DNA of 64,000 nt from an uncultured Saprospiraceae bacterium (GCA_937924805.1 CALDTZ010000085.1:24031-88030); one strand, 5' to 3'. Positions 8,167-17,578 are shown, counted from the stretch's first letter. Program-made: numbers and translations. Notes: generated by a model not told the origin, from the letters alone.

Positions 8167-9647
8167 GAGCGAATCACGTTTTTAATAAAGTCCTTTTCGA
8201 AAAAATAAATTACAATGATGTATGTAATAAGTATGAATGTATTTATTACATACATCATTGTTGTTTCGGGAACAGTCACAAATTGACTTAGCAAATATAA
8301 ACTCAAAACTAAGAACATAATGACCCCAATTCTCATTAACGGATAAGGTATCTTATATAGTTTTTGCCCTAATACATAAGCTAATAAACACATTGTTGCA
8401 AAACAAGCCAAAGCAGCCCAAGCTGATGTTATAATACCATATATTGGTAAAAAGAGAATTGAAACGATTAACGTAACGATTACACCTACTGTCGAAATGA
8501 TGGCCCCATAGATTGTTTTATCCGCCAATTTGTACCAAATAGAGATATTATAATACAAGCCCAAAAAGAAATAAGCAAATAATAATATGGGCACTACTTT
8601 ATATCCTTCGCTATATTTACTTGCATCGACTAGGTGCTTTAATATATCTAAATACATTAACATTGCCAAAATGATGAAACCTACGACAATCGTAAATGCT
8701 TTAAGAACATCACCATATACTTTGCGATCTTTTCGGTCTGCTGCATGTTTAAAAAAGAAAGGTTCTGCTGCATAATTAAACGCAGTGGTCACTAATCCAA
8801 TTAATGCCGCAATTTTTTGCGGACCTGCGTAAATACCAGCTTCAGCTAAGTTACTATCATTGGTTCCTTCTAGTAAAAAGTGCTGTAAGGGAACTGCAAA
8901 AAATTGATTAATACTATTTGCAATACCAACGATAATGAGTGGTGAAGCATAAACAACCATTTTCTTCCAAATCTTTGTATCAATATAGGACCATTTCGCC
9001 TTAAACAACCATGGACTCATGATAATAAACATCAAACCACTAACCATCAAATTAGAAACAAAAACATAATCTACTTGGTCTTCAAAAATAAGTATGCTTT
9101 TAAATGATGAATATCCCTGATCTACCAGCCAAGGTGCCAACTTCAAAAAGAATAAAATAAAAACAATCGTTAGTATTATGTTCAAGATCCGATAAAAAAC
9201 GAAGGTTTGTGGTTTGTCTTCTAAACGCATTCTTGCAAAAGGCAACAACAAGAGTACGTCAAATGCTATAATACAAACAAACCATTTGACATAATGAATA
9301 GCGTCTCCGTACTGTAAAACACTAGCTATCCAAGGAGACAATAACAAACCTAATACAAGGAATACAAGGGTCGTACCGATCAAGGGAATTAATGAAGAGC
9401 TGTATGCTATATTTATATTTTCCTTTTTACTCCCGAATCTAAAAAAGGAAGTATCCATTCTGTAAGAAAAAAGAACAACTAATAAACTCGCGTAGGCATA
9501 AAGTTCAGAGTAAATGCCATAACTTTTGGTTGTCTTAAGTTCATAAGTAAGAAAAGAACTAATTAACAAAAAATATAACACTTTACTCAAAATATGACCA
9601 AAGCCATAAATCATCGTTTGTCCAGCTAATTTCCGTATTAATGACAT
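8163..9647 (-). CDS. Polysaccharide flippase of the Wzx/MATE-like (MOP) superfamily
   Basis: 494 residues with about 14 predicted hydrophobic segments across the whole length. The N-terminal IRKLAGQTMIYGFGHILSKV and the later YAGPQKIAALIGLVTTAFNYAAEPFFFK pattern are typical of Bacteroidota oligosaccharide flippases (PF01943/PF13440-like). It would move lipid-linked glycan across the inner membrane. It stands alone here: no glycosyltransferases flank it, and the neighbours are a barrel protein (convergent, 4 bp overlap) and a divergent aminopeptidase. A second flippase lies at 45.2-46.6 kb with little obvious similarity. Family is well supported; the glycan is unknown. Confidence 0.85.
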   Translation of the reverse strand: MSLIRKLAGQTMIYGFGHILSKVLYFLLISSFLTYELKTTKSYGIYSELYAYASLLVVLFSYRMDTSFFRFGSKKENINIAYSSSLIPLIGTTLVFLVLGLLLSPWIASVLQYGDAIHYVKWFVCIIAFDVLLLLPFARMRLEDKPQTFVFYRILNIILTIVFILFFLKLAPWLVDQGYSSFKSILIFEDQVDYVFVSNLMVSGLMFIIMSPWLFKAKWSYIDTKIWKKMVVYASPLIIVGIANSINQFFAVPLQHFLLEGTNDSNLAEAGIYAGPQKIAALIGLVTTAFNYAAEPFFFKHAADRKDRKVYGDVLKAFTIVVGFIILAMLMYLDILKHLVDASKYSEGYKVVPILLFAYFFLGLYYNISIWYKLADKTIYGAIISTVGVIVTLIVSILFLPIYGIITSAWAALACFATMCLLAYVLGQKLYKIPYPLMRIGVIMFLVLSLYLLSQFVTVPETTMMYVINTFILITYIIVIYFFEKDFIKNVIRS

Positions 9648-9703
9648 CTAAGTTAAAGGTATAGTTAATCGTCGTTTTAAAACAAATTATTCTTCAATTC
9701 TTG

Positions 9704-9711
9704 TATTTTTG
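9704..9711 (+). promoter_or_regulatory. Candidate -7 box for the M42 peptidase gene
   Basis: TATTTTTG matches the TAnnTTTG consensus 15 bp upstream of ATG 9727. No clear -33 TTTG is seen at the right distance. Its position argues against the TTG at 9709 being the start codon, because that TTG would lie within the promoter. Confidence 0.45.
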
Positions 9712-9726
9712 GTTCAAATTATCTTT

Positions 9727-10776
9727 ATGAAAAATATTGCCGCACTCGAAAAAATATGTCAGCTTCCTGGAGCTCCTGGATTCGAAAATAAAATAAGACA
9801 ATATATCCTACAAGAAATAAAACCTTTTGTCGATGATGTAGAGATTGATGCCATGGGAAGTGTTCATGCTATTATTCAAGGTAAGTCAGACAAACGAATC
9901 ATGGTCGCTGCACATATGGATGAGATTAGTTTTATTGTAACTCATATCGATGATGATGGTTTTATAAAGTTTCATACTCTAGGTGGTTTTGATCCCAAAA
10001 CACTTACTGCACAAAGAGTGTGGATTCATGGAAAAGAAGACATTATAGGTGTTATGGGGACCAAACCGATTCACGTCATGCAAGCCGAAGAAAGGTCAAA
10101 AGCACCAAAAATCCAAGAATTTTTTATTGATACCGGATTACCGGCTGAAAAGGTAAAAGAACTAATTAGTATTGGAGATCCTATTACAAGGGAACGAAGT
10201 TTTATCCAAATGGGTGAAAATTTGAATTCCAAATCTTTAGATAATCGTGTATCTGTTTTTATCTTAATAGAAACATTAAAGCGTCTAAAAAGTGTTGCAC
10301 TTGACTACACAGTATATGGTGTATTTACTGTACAAGAAGAGGTTGGATTAAGAGGTGCAATTGCAGCTGCCTCAGGAATAAATCCAGTTTTTTCAATAAA
10401 CCTTGATGTTACCATGGCCTATGATTTACCAGGTGCAGCTGCTCATGAACAATGTACCTCTTTAGGTAAAGGAACTGCGATTAAAGTCCTTGATGGAATG
10501 ACTATTTGTGATTATCGAATGGTTCGATTTATGAAAAAGACAGCATCAAAATATAACATTCCATATCAGCTAGAAGTCCTTACTGCTGGTGGTACAGATA
10601 CTGCAGGAATGCAACGACATGCTAATGGAGGATCTATTGCTGGAGGTATTTCTATCCCATGTCGGTATTTACATCAAGTCATTGAGATGGTAAATAAAAA
10701 CGATGTAGAACATTCGATTGATCTTTTGGAAAAATGTATTATAGAAATCAGTGACTATGATTGGGCATTTAAGTAG
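9727..10776 (+). CDS. M42-family metallo-aminopeptidase / endoglucanase-type peptidase
   Basis: 349 residues from ATG 9727. Cytosolic dinuclear-metal aminopeptidase of the FrvX/TET group, removing N-terminal residues from peptides. Metal and catalytic residues are visible in order: VAAHMDEI (His and Asp), KSLDNRVSVF (bridging Asp), VQEEVGLRGA (catalytic Glu and metal Glu), LDVTMAYDLPG (Asp) and CRYLHQVIEM (His). The frame can be extended 6 codons to a TTG at 9709, but that overlaps a promoter-like box. Probably monocistronic, between a divergent flippase gene and a convergent DUF5916 gene. Confidence 0.92.
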   Translation: MKNIAALEKICQLPGAPGFENKIRQYILQEIKPFVDDVEIDAMGSVHAIIQGKSDKRIMVAAHMDEISFIVTHIDDDGFIKFHTLGGFDPKTLTAQRVWIHGKEDIIGVMGTKPIHVMQAEERSKAPKIQEFFIDTGLPAEKVKELISIGDPITRERSFIQMGENLNSKSLDNRVSVFILIETLKRLKSVALDYTVYGVFTVQEEVGLRGAIAAASGINPVFSINLDVTMAYDLPGAAAHEQCTSLGKGTAIKVLDGMTICDYRMVRFMKKTASKYNIPYQLEVLTAGGTDTAGMQRHANGGSIAGGISIPCRYLHQVIEMVNKNDVEHSIDLLEKCIIEISDYDWAFK

Positions 10777-10817
10777 AAATAAAATCCTAATCATCAATCA
10801 AGAATGTTGTTAAAAAA

Positions 10818-10870
10818 GATCTTTGGCACTTAGGTGCCAACTTTAAGAACCTAAGTATGATCCAAAGATC
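10818..10870 (-). terminator. Two-part hairpin, probable terminator of the DUF5916 gene
   Basis: Two nested perfect stems: GATCTTTGG (10818-10826) with CCAAAGATC (10862-10870), and ACTTAGGT (10828-10835) with ACCTAAGT (10849-10856). On the minus strand the hairpin is followed by TTTTTT, as expected for an intrinsic terminator downstream of the minus-strand gene. It lies between convergent genes and may also slow plus-strand transcription. Confidence 0.65.
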
Positions 10871-10885
10871 AACCAAATTCTATCT

Positions 10886-13345
10886 TCAATTTCTTACTTT
10901 TTTCATTACACTATTGTAATCCATATAATAGACCACTCTTAACGAAAGGCTATTATCTTGAGGTAATTGACTTAATCCTTCAAGTCCTTTTAAATAATTT
11001 GTATTACTCAATGGGTCATTCTCTTCATTGTATTTACTTCCAGCTATGTTGTTTTTCCAGACTAAGAAAATATCACTACCAGGTGCAAAGCGCCAGCGAT
11101 AATTTAAGTCAATATTAAATTGATCATAGTTGAAATCTTGATCTTGATCATAATATATTTTATTAAGCAAGCCTTGCTCGTTTAATTGCTCAAAATTTGA
11201 ATACATGACCTTTGTCCAGTAATGCCGAACACGTAAGGTAATCCCCATTTTATCTGACATCGTATATTCGGCTGATATAACATTTGAAAATACATCTCGT
11301 TTTCGAGTACCAAAAATGATTTCATCATTATCACCAAAATCTACCCACCCTTTTTCGTTGTTATTACGTTCGAAATTAGCAATAAAACTTGCTGTGAATT
11401 TATCAGAAAATCGATAGCGAGGAATTATATTAAACCCATATCCATTTCTATCTTTCTCTTCAACGTTATAACCATAAAAGGAGGCATTTATTTTAAACTT
11501 TTTTCTGCCATCTGTTCCAATATAATAACCGCCATTATAGTTTACGGGTACATCTACAAACCAACCTTCTGTTCTTGGTTCAAAATAATCATCATCTTTA
11601 GGAATATAATTAAGCCATACGTTATGCTCCCAAAACTTTTTAGTTTGTGCCCAAAAACCACCATTAAGATAAACTCCGGTAAAGACGTTAGGGTCCATAA
11701 TCCTTGCATATTCTGCATTGAACCAAAGATTTAATCGAGAGAAGTACTTCCAAAACTCTTCGTACAAGCTATAATTTGCCCAAAATCCAGTTGTATTTAT
11801 ATTTGAGTTCCTATTAAATCCTAGGTCATTGGAATTAAAGTTTTTGGATTTTACATTATTGTTAACACCAAAGTTGAAATTACCCGTGATTTTATCCAAA
11901 TACAAATTATATCTATATCCAATATCTGTAGGTTGATCTTCATAATATAATTGAGATACAGCAACATTTCCATTGACACTAAAACTTTGCTTCTTATTCT
12001 TAAAATCAAATGCGGTTGCCGTAACATTTGCATCATAAAAGTTTGATCCTTGTCTTATTACGCTTGTGTTAATTAAGGAAAGAGTAGAGTTGTTTTTTAG
12101 GTTTTGGTCTAAAATGAAAACATTGTAATTCGTCAATGGACTAGTACGTTCAAAACGTTCTTCTCCTGTTTCTGTATTGCGAATGGTCGCATACGTATCT
12201 GCAGATACTGCATTAAAAAAACCAACACCTAGTCCTTTGTTTGATCGTCCTGAAAGTTTTGTGGCATTATACAATTGGGTTTCTGAAGGATTTTTAACTA
12301 TCTCTTCATTTGAGCTCAAGTTATCTTCTACCGCATACATATTAATTGGTCGACCTCCTACCCTTCTGGAATAAAACAAATTTCCTTTGTTAAATATCTC
12401 TACTCCTTCGGTAAAAAACGGTCGCTGCTCATCAAAACGAACCTCATAAGGACTCAGGTTAACAATTTTGTCATCAGATTGTACTTGGCCAAAATCGGGA
12501 ATCAATGTCATATCCAAAGTGAAGGCATCATTGATCCCATATTTTAAATCTAAGCCTCCATTATACGAAAATCCTGTACTCGATTTTTCTAATGCCTTTT
12601 CATTATAATGGTTTTGTATATAAGCAGAAAAATAGGGAGATAATGACAATCTGAAAGGAGGTTTTATGTCTTTGATACCGGTCAAAATACCACTTTGGGT
12701 TAAGAAAAACTTTCCTGTTGGATCTATGGTGTTCCAAGTGGACACTTCCCCTGTTCTTGCTTGCTTTTTGATAAAGTTTATATTCCAAGTCTGGATATCA
12801 GCTTTTGGAAATCGGAGCGCTGAATATGGAAGCTTAATTTCAACAGACCAACCATTGTCTGTTAAATGTACTTCGCTAAACCAAACAGCATCCCAATTAG
12901 GGTCTTCATTTTGAAACTCAACTAACTTTGCATCAAACTGTACACCCGTTGCCCCAACGATAAATTCAAGTGCATTGTTTCCACTTTGGTAACTATCCAA
13001 AAACAAACCAAACCAGTCTGTGTTACCAAGATCATCCCGTTGGGTAAGTTCTTGCATAATACTATCCCTATGAATTTCCTCGATAAAAGCACCTACATAA
13101 ATGGCTTCATCATCATACAATATTTTGACTTCAGCATTTTTATTTGCTACATCACCTGCATTGGGTCTCCAAACAGTGAAACCATCAGATCCATTTGCAG
13201 ATTTCCAAACTCCTTCATCAAGTTTCCCATCAATACTAATGGATTGATCTATTTTCAGGGCTTCCATGTTTTTTTGCCCAATACCTGAATTCATCGTTAA
13301 TAAGGTAAGTAATACCATGATTACAAGATTCAATAGTTGTTTCAT
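10886..13345 (-). CDS. DUF5916 outer-membrane protein with N-terminal CBM9-like domain (copy 1)
   Basis: 819 residues. A signal peptide (to about residue 24, ending NSGIGQ) is followed by a carbohydrate-binding CBM9-like domain: SISIDGKLDEGVWKSA, VKILYDDEAIYVGAF, WSVEIKLPYSALRFP. After that comes the DUF5916 region with NDAFTLDMTLIPDFGQVQSD and RPFFTEGVEIFNKGN, which is predicted to form an outer-membrane beta-barrel ending FAPGSDIFLVWKNN. Function in the family is not established; a link to surface glycan or peptide handling is a guess. A paralogue of nearly the same length lies at 20790-23237. The gene follows the sigma-factor operon on the same strand, about 100 bp downstream. Confidence 0.88.
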   Translation of the reverse strand: MKQLLNLVIMVLLTLLTMNSGIGQKNMEALKIDQSISIDGKLDEGVWKSANGSDGFTVWRPNAGDVANKNAEVKILYDDEAIYVGAFIEEIHRDSIMQELTQRDDLGNTDWFGLFLDSYQSGNNALEFIVGATGVQFDAKLVEFQNEDPNWDAVWFSEVHLTDNGWSVEIKLPYSALRFPKADIQTWNINFIKKQARTGEVSTWNTIDPTGKFFLTQSGILTGIKDIKPPFRLSLSPYFSAYIQNHYNEKALEKSSTGFSYNGGLDLKYGINDAFTLDMTLIPDFGQVQSDDKIVNLSPYEVRFDEQRPFFTEGVEIFNKGNLFYSRRVGGRPINMYAVEDNLSSNEEIVKNPSETQLYNATKLSGRSNKGLGVGFFNAVSADTYATIRNTETGEERFERTSPLTNYNVFILDQNLKNNSTLSLINTSVIRQGSNFYDANVTATAFDFKNKKQSFSVNGNVAVSQLYYEDQPTDIGYRYNLYLDKITGNFNFGVNNNVKSKNFNSNDLGFNRNSNINTTGFWANYSLYEEFWKYFSRLNLWFNAEYARIMDPNVFTGVYLNGGFWAQTKKFWEHNVWLNYIPKDDDYFEPRTEGWFVDVPVNYNGGYYIGTDGRKKFKINASFYGYNVEEKDRNGYGFNIIPRYRFSDKFTASFIANFERNNNEKGWVDFGDNDEIIFGTRKRDVFSNVISAEYTMSDKMGITLRVRHYWTKVMYSNFEQLNEQGLLNKIYYDQDQDFNYDQFNIDLNYRWRFAPGSDIFLVWKNNIAGSKYNEENDPLSNTNYLKGLEGLSQLPQDNSLSLRVVYYMDYNSVMKKVRN

Positions 13346-13443
13346 ATCTTTTGTTTTGGATAAAATGAGATATAGCTACGCCAGGACTAGCTATGGTGGT
13401 TAGTTGTCTTTAAAGTGATTTTATGAAAATAAATTTGTAACGT

Positions 13444-14250
13444 CTACTTGGATTTTCGCAAGTAAATATCGTCGTAATTTGCTGTTATTGTAATGTCTGT
13501 TCCTCCTCCATTTAGTGTACCTAGTGCATCAACTCCGAAAATACTACCGCATTCATTTTTTGTCGTATTCGTATTCGTTTTTTCTATTTTAATATTTAAA
13601 TCAGAAAAAATCTCTCCATAAAGTGTTTGCAGATCAAGGTCTGCTTTTGTGTTTTCTGCAAGAGTAACATCTACAAAACCATATACCGAGTGAAGTGATA
13701 TAGGACTTTCTTGCCGCGCTTCATTGATATGTACTTCTAAATCTCCATATACCGTTTTTACAGACATAGGACCTGTTACATTAAACATATCAACACTACT
13801 GTAATTTGTACTAATAATGATTTCATTTTCTAAATCAGATAAGCTTATATCTTCTACATTACTTGATGAATTTTCAATGTAAACAGCTACCCCTTTTGGA
13901 ATTTTGATTCGATATTCAACGTCATCATATGCGTTTTGCGTTGATTCTACAAATAAATCATTTCCTCTTCTATCTACAGATAATCCTAAGCCGGAGTTAT
14001 CTTCTAAACCTTTTGTATTCATTCTTTTTAATCCACGAGCTCTTTGAGCTCTATCTTCATCATCGTCAAAATCCTCATCGCTTAACAAGATGATTTCGTT
14101 TCCATCATAACCAATTACTTCAAGAAGGTTTACATCAACAAGGTTTATACTTCCTGTAGTTTGTTGTATTTTATATTCTGTCTGTGCATTAACAAGAGTC
14201 CCCGTGACTATGAATGTTAGAATGACGATAGATTTAAATAGGTATATCAT
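13444..14250 (-). CDS. DUF4097-like secreted beta-repeat protein, third gene of sigma-factor operon
   Basis: 268 residues with a signal peptide (cleavage after about VNAQ, residue 23). The body is built of short beta-strand repeats with conserved patterns (VAVYIENSSSNVEDISL, EIIISTNYSSVDMFNV, GDLEVHINEA, YGFVDVTLAENTKADLDL, YGEIFSDLNIKIE). These resemble the DUF4097/DUF2807-type beta-solenoid found behind ECF sigma/anti-sigma pairs in Bacteroidota. It lies 12 bp after the membrane protein gene on the same strand. Probably periplasmic or surface-exposed, perhaps a sensor partner or target of the sigma system; role inferred only from context. Confidence 0.7.
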   Translation of the reverse strand: MIYLFKSIVILTFIVTGTLVNAQTEYKIQQTTGSINLVDVNLLEVIGYDGNEIILLSDEDFDDDEDRAQRARGLKRMNTKGLEDNSGLGLSVDRRGNDLFVESTQNAYDDVEYRIKIPKGVAVYIENSSSNVEDISLSDLENEIIISTNYSSVDMFNVTGPMSVKTVYGDLEVHINEARQESPISLHSVYGFVDVTLAENTKADLDLQTLYGEIFSDLNIKIEKTNTNTTKNECGSIFGVDALGTLNGGGTDITITANYDDIYLRKSK

Positions 14251-14262
14251 TTTTTATTTTTT

Positions 14263-15015
14263 TTAAATTGAATTAATATGCATTAAACTAATTTGAGCTT
14301 CATCTTTAACGAATTTCAAATCGTTTTCACCTCCAATAATTTTTTGGAGAGGTTCAATAGCGCGTTGTTCCTTTGCGCCAGTTAATAGGTTAATTATAGC
14401 TATTTTAACAGATGCATCTGTTTCTTTATCTAGTGCTTTGATGAGACCAATTCGAGTATCTTCTTTGTTTAAATATTTTCTTAACCCCTGTACGGCTGCC
14501 ATTCTTACATTTGAACTTATATCTTTTTCTAGGGTATTTAATAAAAGTTTTACTACGTCCCAATCTGGGTTTTCAGCAGTATGGCTAGCGTTTATCCCTT
14601 TTATCCTTTTTATTGGAGAAGATTCATCTAGCAGTGTATTTACTAATGTATAATCTGCAGACATTGCCTTAATTGGCGTTGGCTCACTTTGTAGCCACTG
14701 ACCTACATACAGTCCAGACAACAACAAGATCACCGCTGCACTTATATTTCTAATATAAGCTCTTGATAGCTTGAATACTTTTGGCTCTTTTACATCTTCT
14801 ATTACTGTTTCCAAGTAAGACTCAAAGTTTGATTGTAATTTTTGTGGTGGTACTATAGGGTGAAGTTCTGAAAGCAATTGGTTGAGCTCTTGAAGCTCTT
14901 TTAGTGAATTCACTTTTCTTGGATCATTTGATGTTTCTTGTTCAAATAAAACCTTATCCTCATTTGAAAGGTTTCCATCTATATAATCCATCCATTTATC
15001 TTCCCAGTTTTTCAT
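14263..15015 (-). CDS. Single-pass membrane protein with HEAT repeats, putative anti-sigma factor
   Basis: 250 residues. The N-terminal ~85 residues (WEDKWMDYIDGNLSNEDKVL) look like an anti-sigma N-terminal region but have no zinc-binding HxxxCxxC. One transmembrane helix lies around residues 88-106 (NISAAVILLLSGLYVGQWL). The C-terminal ~110 residues form at least three HEAT-like helical repeats (VRMAAVQGLRKYL, ASVKIAIINLL, EPLQKIIG). It starts 5 bp after the ECF sigma gene, the usual place for its regulator. The HEAT domain in the presumed periplasm could sense a protein partner. Anti-sigma role is inferred from gene order and topology. Confidence 0.7.
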   Translation of the reverse strand: MKNWEDKWMDYIDGNLSNEDKVLFEQETSNDPRKVNSLKELQELNQLLSELHPIVPPQKLQSNFESYLETVIEDVKEPKVFKLSRAYIRNISAAVILLLSGLYVGQWLQSEPTPIKAMSADYTLVNTLLDESSPIKRIKGINASHTAENPDWDVVKLLLNTLEKDISSNVRMAAVQGLRKYLNKEDTRIGLIKALDKETDASVKIAIINLLTGAKEQRAIEPLQKIIGGENDLKFVKDEAQISLMHINSI

Positions 15016-15020
15016 AATTT

Positions 15021-15557
15021 TTATTTATAACCTAAAAAATATTGTTCTCTAAGTTGTTTCATGCCTCTATGTACTCTAACCTTTATTGCTCCTTCTGTAA
15101 CCTGGAAAATAGCAGCCACCTCGTGATATTTAAGTTTCTCAATCCTCGTTAATATGATAAGTTCTTTGGTTTCTTTATCTAAACGATTAAGTGCTTTTTC
15201 CAAAAAATGAATTTTTTCTTTTTTATCCATTTCATTGTTTAAACAATCACCTTCGATATTCATTTCTTTATCATTCTTTTCTGAAACCATCATTTTGTTT
15301 TTCCTGTAGTGATCATGATGCACGTTTTTAGCTACGCTAAACATCCAAGATTTAAATTTGCTCCTTGAACTATAACTCGTTCTATATTTTATAATCCGTT
15401 CGAATACATTTTGAGTTAAATCTTGACTTAATGACTGATTTTTGCTCATACGTAAGAAGTAGCTATATATAGCAACATGGTGGCGTTCAAACAAAAGAGA
15501 CATCAACTTTATGTCTCCCATTTTGACTTTTTCCATAATCGCTTCGTCTGTAAGCAT
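15021..15557 (-). CDS. ECF-type RNA polymerase sigma factor (sigma-70 family)
   Basis: 178 residues. Region 2 is visible (FERHHVAIYSYFLRMS, QDLTQNVFERIIKY, FKSWMFSVAKNVHHDHYRK) and region 4 with a helix-turn-helix (LKYHEVAAIFQVTEGAIKVRVHRGMKQLR), separated by a short acidic/polar linker. It would direct RNA polymerase to a small regulon and is probably held by the membrane protein encoded 5 bp downstream. This is a typical Bacteroidota three-gene sigma/regulator/DUF4097 operon. No TAnnTTTG box is seen upstream, which would fit autoregulation from an ECF promoter, but no such promoter was identified. Confidence 0.92.
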   Translation of the reverse strand: MLTDEAIMEKVKMGDIKLMSLLFERHHVAIYSYFLRMSKNQSLSQDLTQNVFERIIKYRTSYSSRSKFKSWMFSVAKNVHHDHYRKNKMMVSEKNDKEMNIEGDCLNNEMDKKEKIHFLEKALNRLDKETKELIILTRIEKLKYHEVAAIFQVTEGAIKVRVHRGMKQLREQYFLGYK

Positions 15558-15680
15558 TCTTTTTTGTTTCGTTTGATATAGGTAATACTTCGTATTTACC
15601 TAAAGGTTACAATATTTTTAAAATAAATTAATATTATCATAATTAACCTTTATAAAGCAGAGGTTTAGGCTTAGAATCTT

Positions 15681-16199
15681 ATGTTTGCGTACCTAACCAA
15701 AACCCAACTATTTTTGGATTCCCTTATTTCCTACCTAAAAACCATAGATTCAACCGATATTTTTCAGTTCGAAGCAGAATTAAAGTCTTTAGTTCTTTCA
15801 AACAAGGATACCTATATTGAAGAAGCTAGATTTGATGATTCTCATTATTGTAAAAACATACTATTTAGAAACGATTTAGTGGAGTTAGTCATTATTGGGT
15901 GGGATACAGGACAAGGAAGCAAAGTCCATAATCATCCAGAAAACGGATGCCTAGTCTACCCGATAAAAGGATGTTTGGTTGAAACAAGGTATGATAATGA
16001 TATTAATGAAGTTTCTAAAGAAGAATTATGCAGGGGCGATGTCTCATTAATGCATGATGATATTTGCTTACACTCCTTAGGTAATAACTCAAGAACTGAA
16101 AAAGCGATATCAGTACATATATATTCTCCACCAAATTTTGAGTGTACACTTTTTGAAAAACCGAAATGTGCAGAAGCTAAAGAGCTTATAGTTGTCTAA
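15681..16199 (+). CDS. Cysteine dioxygenase type I
   Basis: Cupin Fe(II) enzyme that oxidises L-cysteine to cysteine sulfinate. 172 residues, shorter than mammalian CDO (~200) and close to bacterial forms. The iron ligands are visible: H83 and H85 in KVHNHPENGC, and H131 in CLHSLGN. C90 falls five residues after the second His, the position of the mammalian cross-link Cys, and Y148 in HIYSPP matches the cross-link Tyr, so a Cys-Tyr cofactor is possible. The last 14 bp overlap the convergent hemA gene. A related thiol dioxygenase acting on 3-mercaptopropionate cannot be fully excluded. Confidence 0.85.
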   Translation: MFAYLTKTQLFLDSLISYLKTIDSTDIFQFEAELKSLVLSNKDTYIEEARFDDSHYCKNILFRNDLVELVIIGWDTGQGSKVHNHPENGCLVYPIKGCLVETRYDNDINEVSKEELCRGDVSLMHDDICLHSLGNNSRTEKAISVHIYSPPNFECTLFEKPKCAEAKELIVV

Positions 16200-17424
16200 T
16201 ATTTTCTTTTGCAATTTTCATCGGTACTGCAATACATTTCTTTTCCATGTAATCCATCATTTCAATAATAAGTGCCTGATTGGATGGTTCTAATTGCTTT
16301 ATTTTATCCTTGAACACTTGTTCCATTGCTCTTGTCTTTATCGACTTTATTTCATTCGGAACATTTCTTAGTGCTTTCTCAAGCTCTCTTTGTTTGAATA
16401 CTTCTTTAAAAGCGACTATTTTTTCATCAAGAAGCAACTTAGCGCCAACCATTTCTGTTTTCCTAAATGATAAGTTTTTATCGGCTAAGTCTTTAAGTTG
16501 GCTTATGCCAATATAGTTGGTATCAAAACTAGAAACGACTTCTTCGTCTACATTTCTCGGAACGGATAAATCAATAATAAACTTCTGTTCTGTTTCTTTT
16601 TGTAAAATCTGATGATATAAGTCTTTTGTAATGATCGCCTGTGTCGATCCTGTACAGATAATAATTCCATCAAAACCTTGTTTATAACTATCAAGTTTGT
16701 TTAGGTGGAATGTCTGGGCATTTAAACTTTCGGCTAAATTTTTTGCATTATCTAGAGTTCTATTAAAAATAGTAACCTTGGAGTAACCATACTTTTTAAG
16801 AAACTTACCAACAAGTCGATTTGTTTCTCCGGCTCCAATTAAAAGTATCCTAGCATCTAATTGTAAATCACTATTTCGTAATTTTTGAATCGCTAAAGAA
16901 ACAATTGAAACTGGTTTTTCTCCTATTTTTGTATTTGCATAAACATACTTAGCGGCCTGTACTGTATACTTTTCTAGTAACCGTAAAAAGTCTCCGGACA
17001 ATTTGAACTTTAAGGCAAAAGCGTATGATTCTCTAAACTGTCTAAAGATTTCCCTTTCACCAACGACTAAAGAATCAAGAGATGAAGAAACATTAAATAT
17101 ATGGTTGACAGCTTCTATACCAGTATATACATTGATATAATTATTGATATTAATTAATGCAGAAGCTGGTAAATCATTATTAATAATCCTAAAAAAAGAT
17201 CTTTTTTTCTGATCATCAAACGTTGTCTTAGAAACAAATATGTAGGAAGCTCTATTACAAGTATTGAGGTATTGAATTTCATCGATATCAAACTCTTTCT
17301 TAATTCGTTCTAATCTGCTAACAATTTCATTAGCATCACTAGACGGAATTAGAAACTGACCAATATCCTCTACTTCGAGACTTTGGTGAGATACACTTAA
17401 TATTTGAAATTCTTTTAGCTCCAT
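16186..17424 (-). CDS. hemA: Glutamyl-tRNA reductase
   Basis: First committed enzyme of C5-pathway heme biosynthesis: reduces glutamyl-tRNA to glutamate-1-semialdehyde with NADPH. 412 residues. Seen: the catalytic Cys (C56) in LNTCNRASYIF, VVGEREIFRQFRESYAFA, the NADPH fold ILLIGAGETNRLVGKFL, and IIDLSVPRNVDEEV. The C-terminal dimerisation helices follow. hemC, usually next to hemA in many bacteria, is not adjacent; the neighbours are cysteine dioxygenase (14 bp convergent overlap) and aspS (divergent). Assignment secure. Confidence 0.95.
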   Translation of the reverse strand: MELKEFQILSVSHQSLEVEDIGQFLIPSSDANEIVSRLERIKKEFDIDEIQYLNTCNRASYIFVSKTTFDDQKKRSFFRIINNDLPASALININNYINVYTGIEAVNHIFNVSSSLDSLVVGEREIFRQFRESYAFALKFKLSGDFLRLLEKYTVQAAKYVYANTKIGEKPVSIVSLAIQKLRNSDLQLDARILLIGAGETNRLVGKFLKKYGYSKVTIFNRTLDNAKNLAESLNAQTFHLNKLDSYKQGFDGIIICTGSTQAIITKDLYHQILQKETEQKFIIDLSVPRNVDEEVVSSFDTNYIGISQLKDLADKNLSFRKTEMVGAKLLLDEKIVAFKEVFKQRELEKALRNVPNEIKSIKTRAMEQVFKDKIKQLEPSNQALIIEMMDYMEKKCIAVPMKIAKENIRQL

Positions 17425-17570
17425 TCCTATTGACCCTAAAGGTATTATTTGCGGCTTTTACTTTTGTCAGTTTATTGTCATTTTTTGCGATTATTACGGT
17501 TAATAAACGATATATCAACCAATATCATATTAAATTATATCCATATATGTGTAATATAAGGTGATTAATG

Positions 17571-17578
17571 TACTTTTG
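17571..17578 (+). promoter_or_regulatory. Candidate -7 box of aspS
   Basis: TACTTTTG matches TAnnTTTG 16 bp before ATG 17595. An upstream in-frame ATG at 17568 overlaps this box, so that ATG would probably not be on the transcript. This supports the downstream start for aspS. No good -33 element is seen. Confidence 0.5.

Noticed and set aside
13372..13394. Inverted repeat ATAGCTA / TAGCTAT between the sigma operon and DUF5916 copy 1
   Set aside because: Only 7 bp with a 9-nt loop and no T-tract on either strand. It could be an operator, but nothing else supports it.
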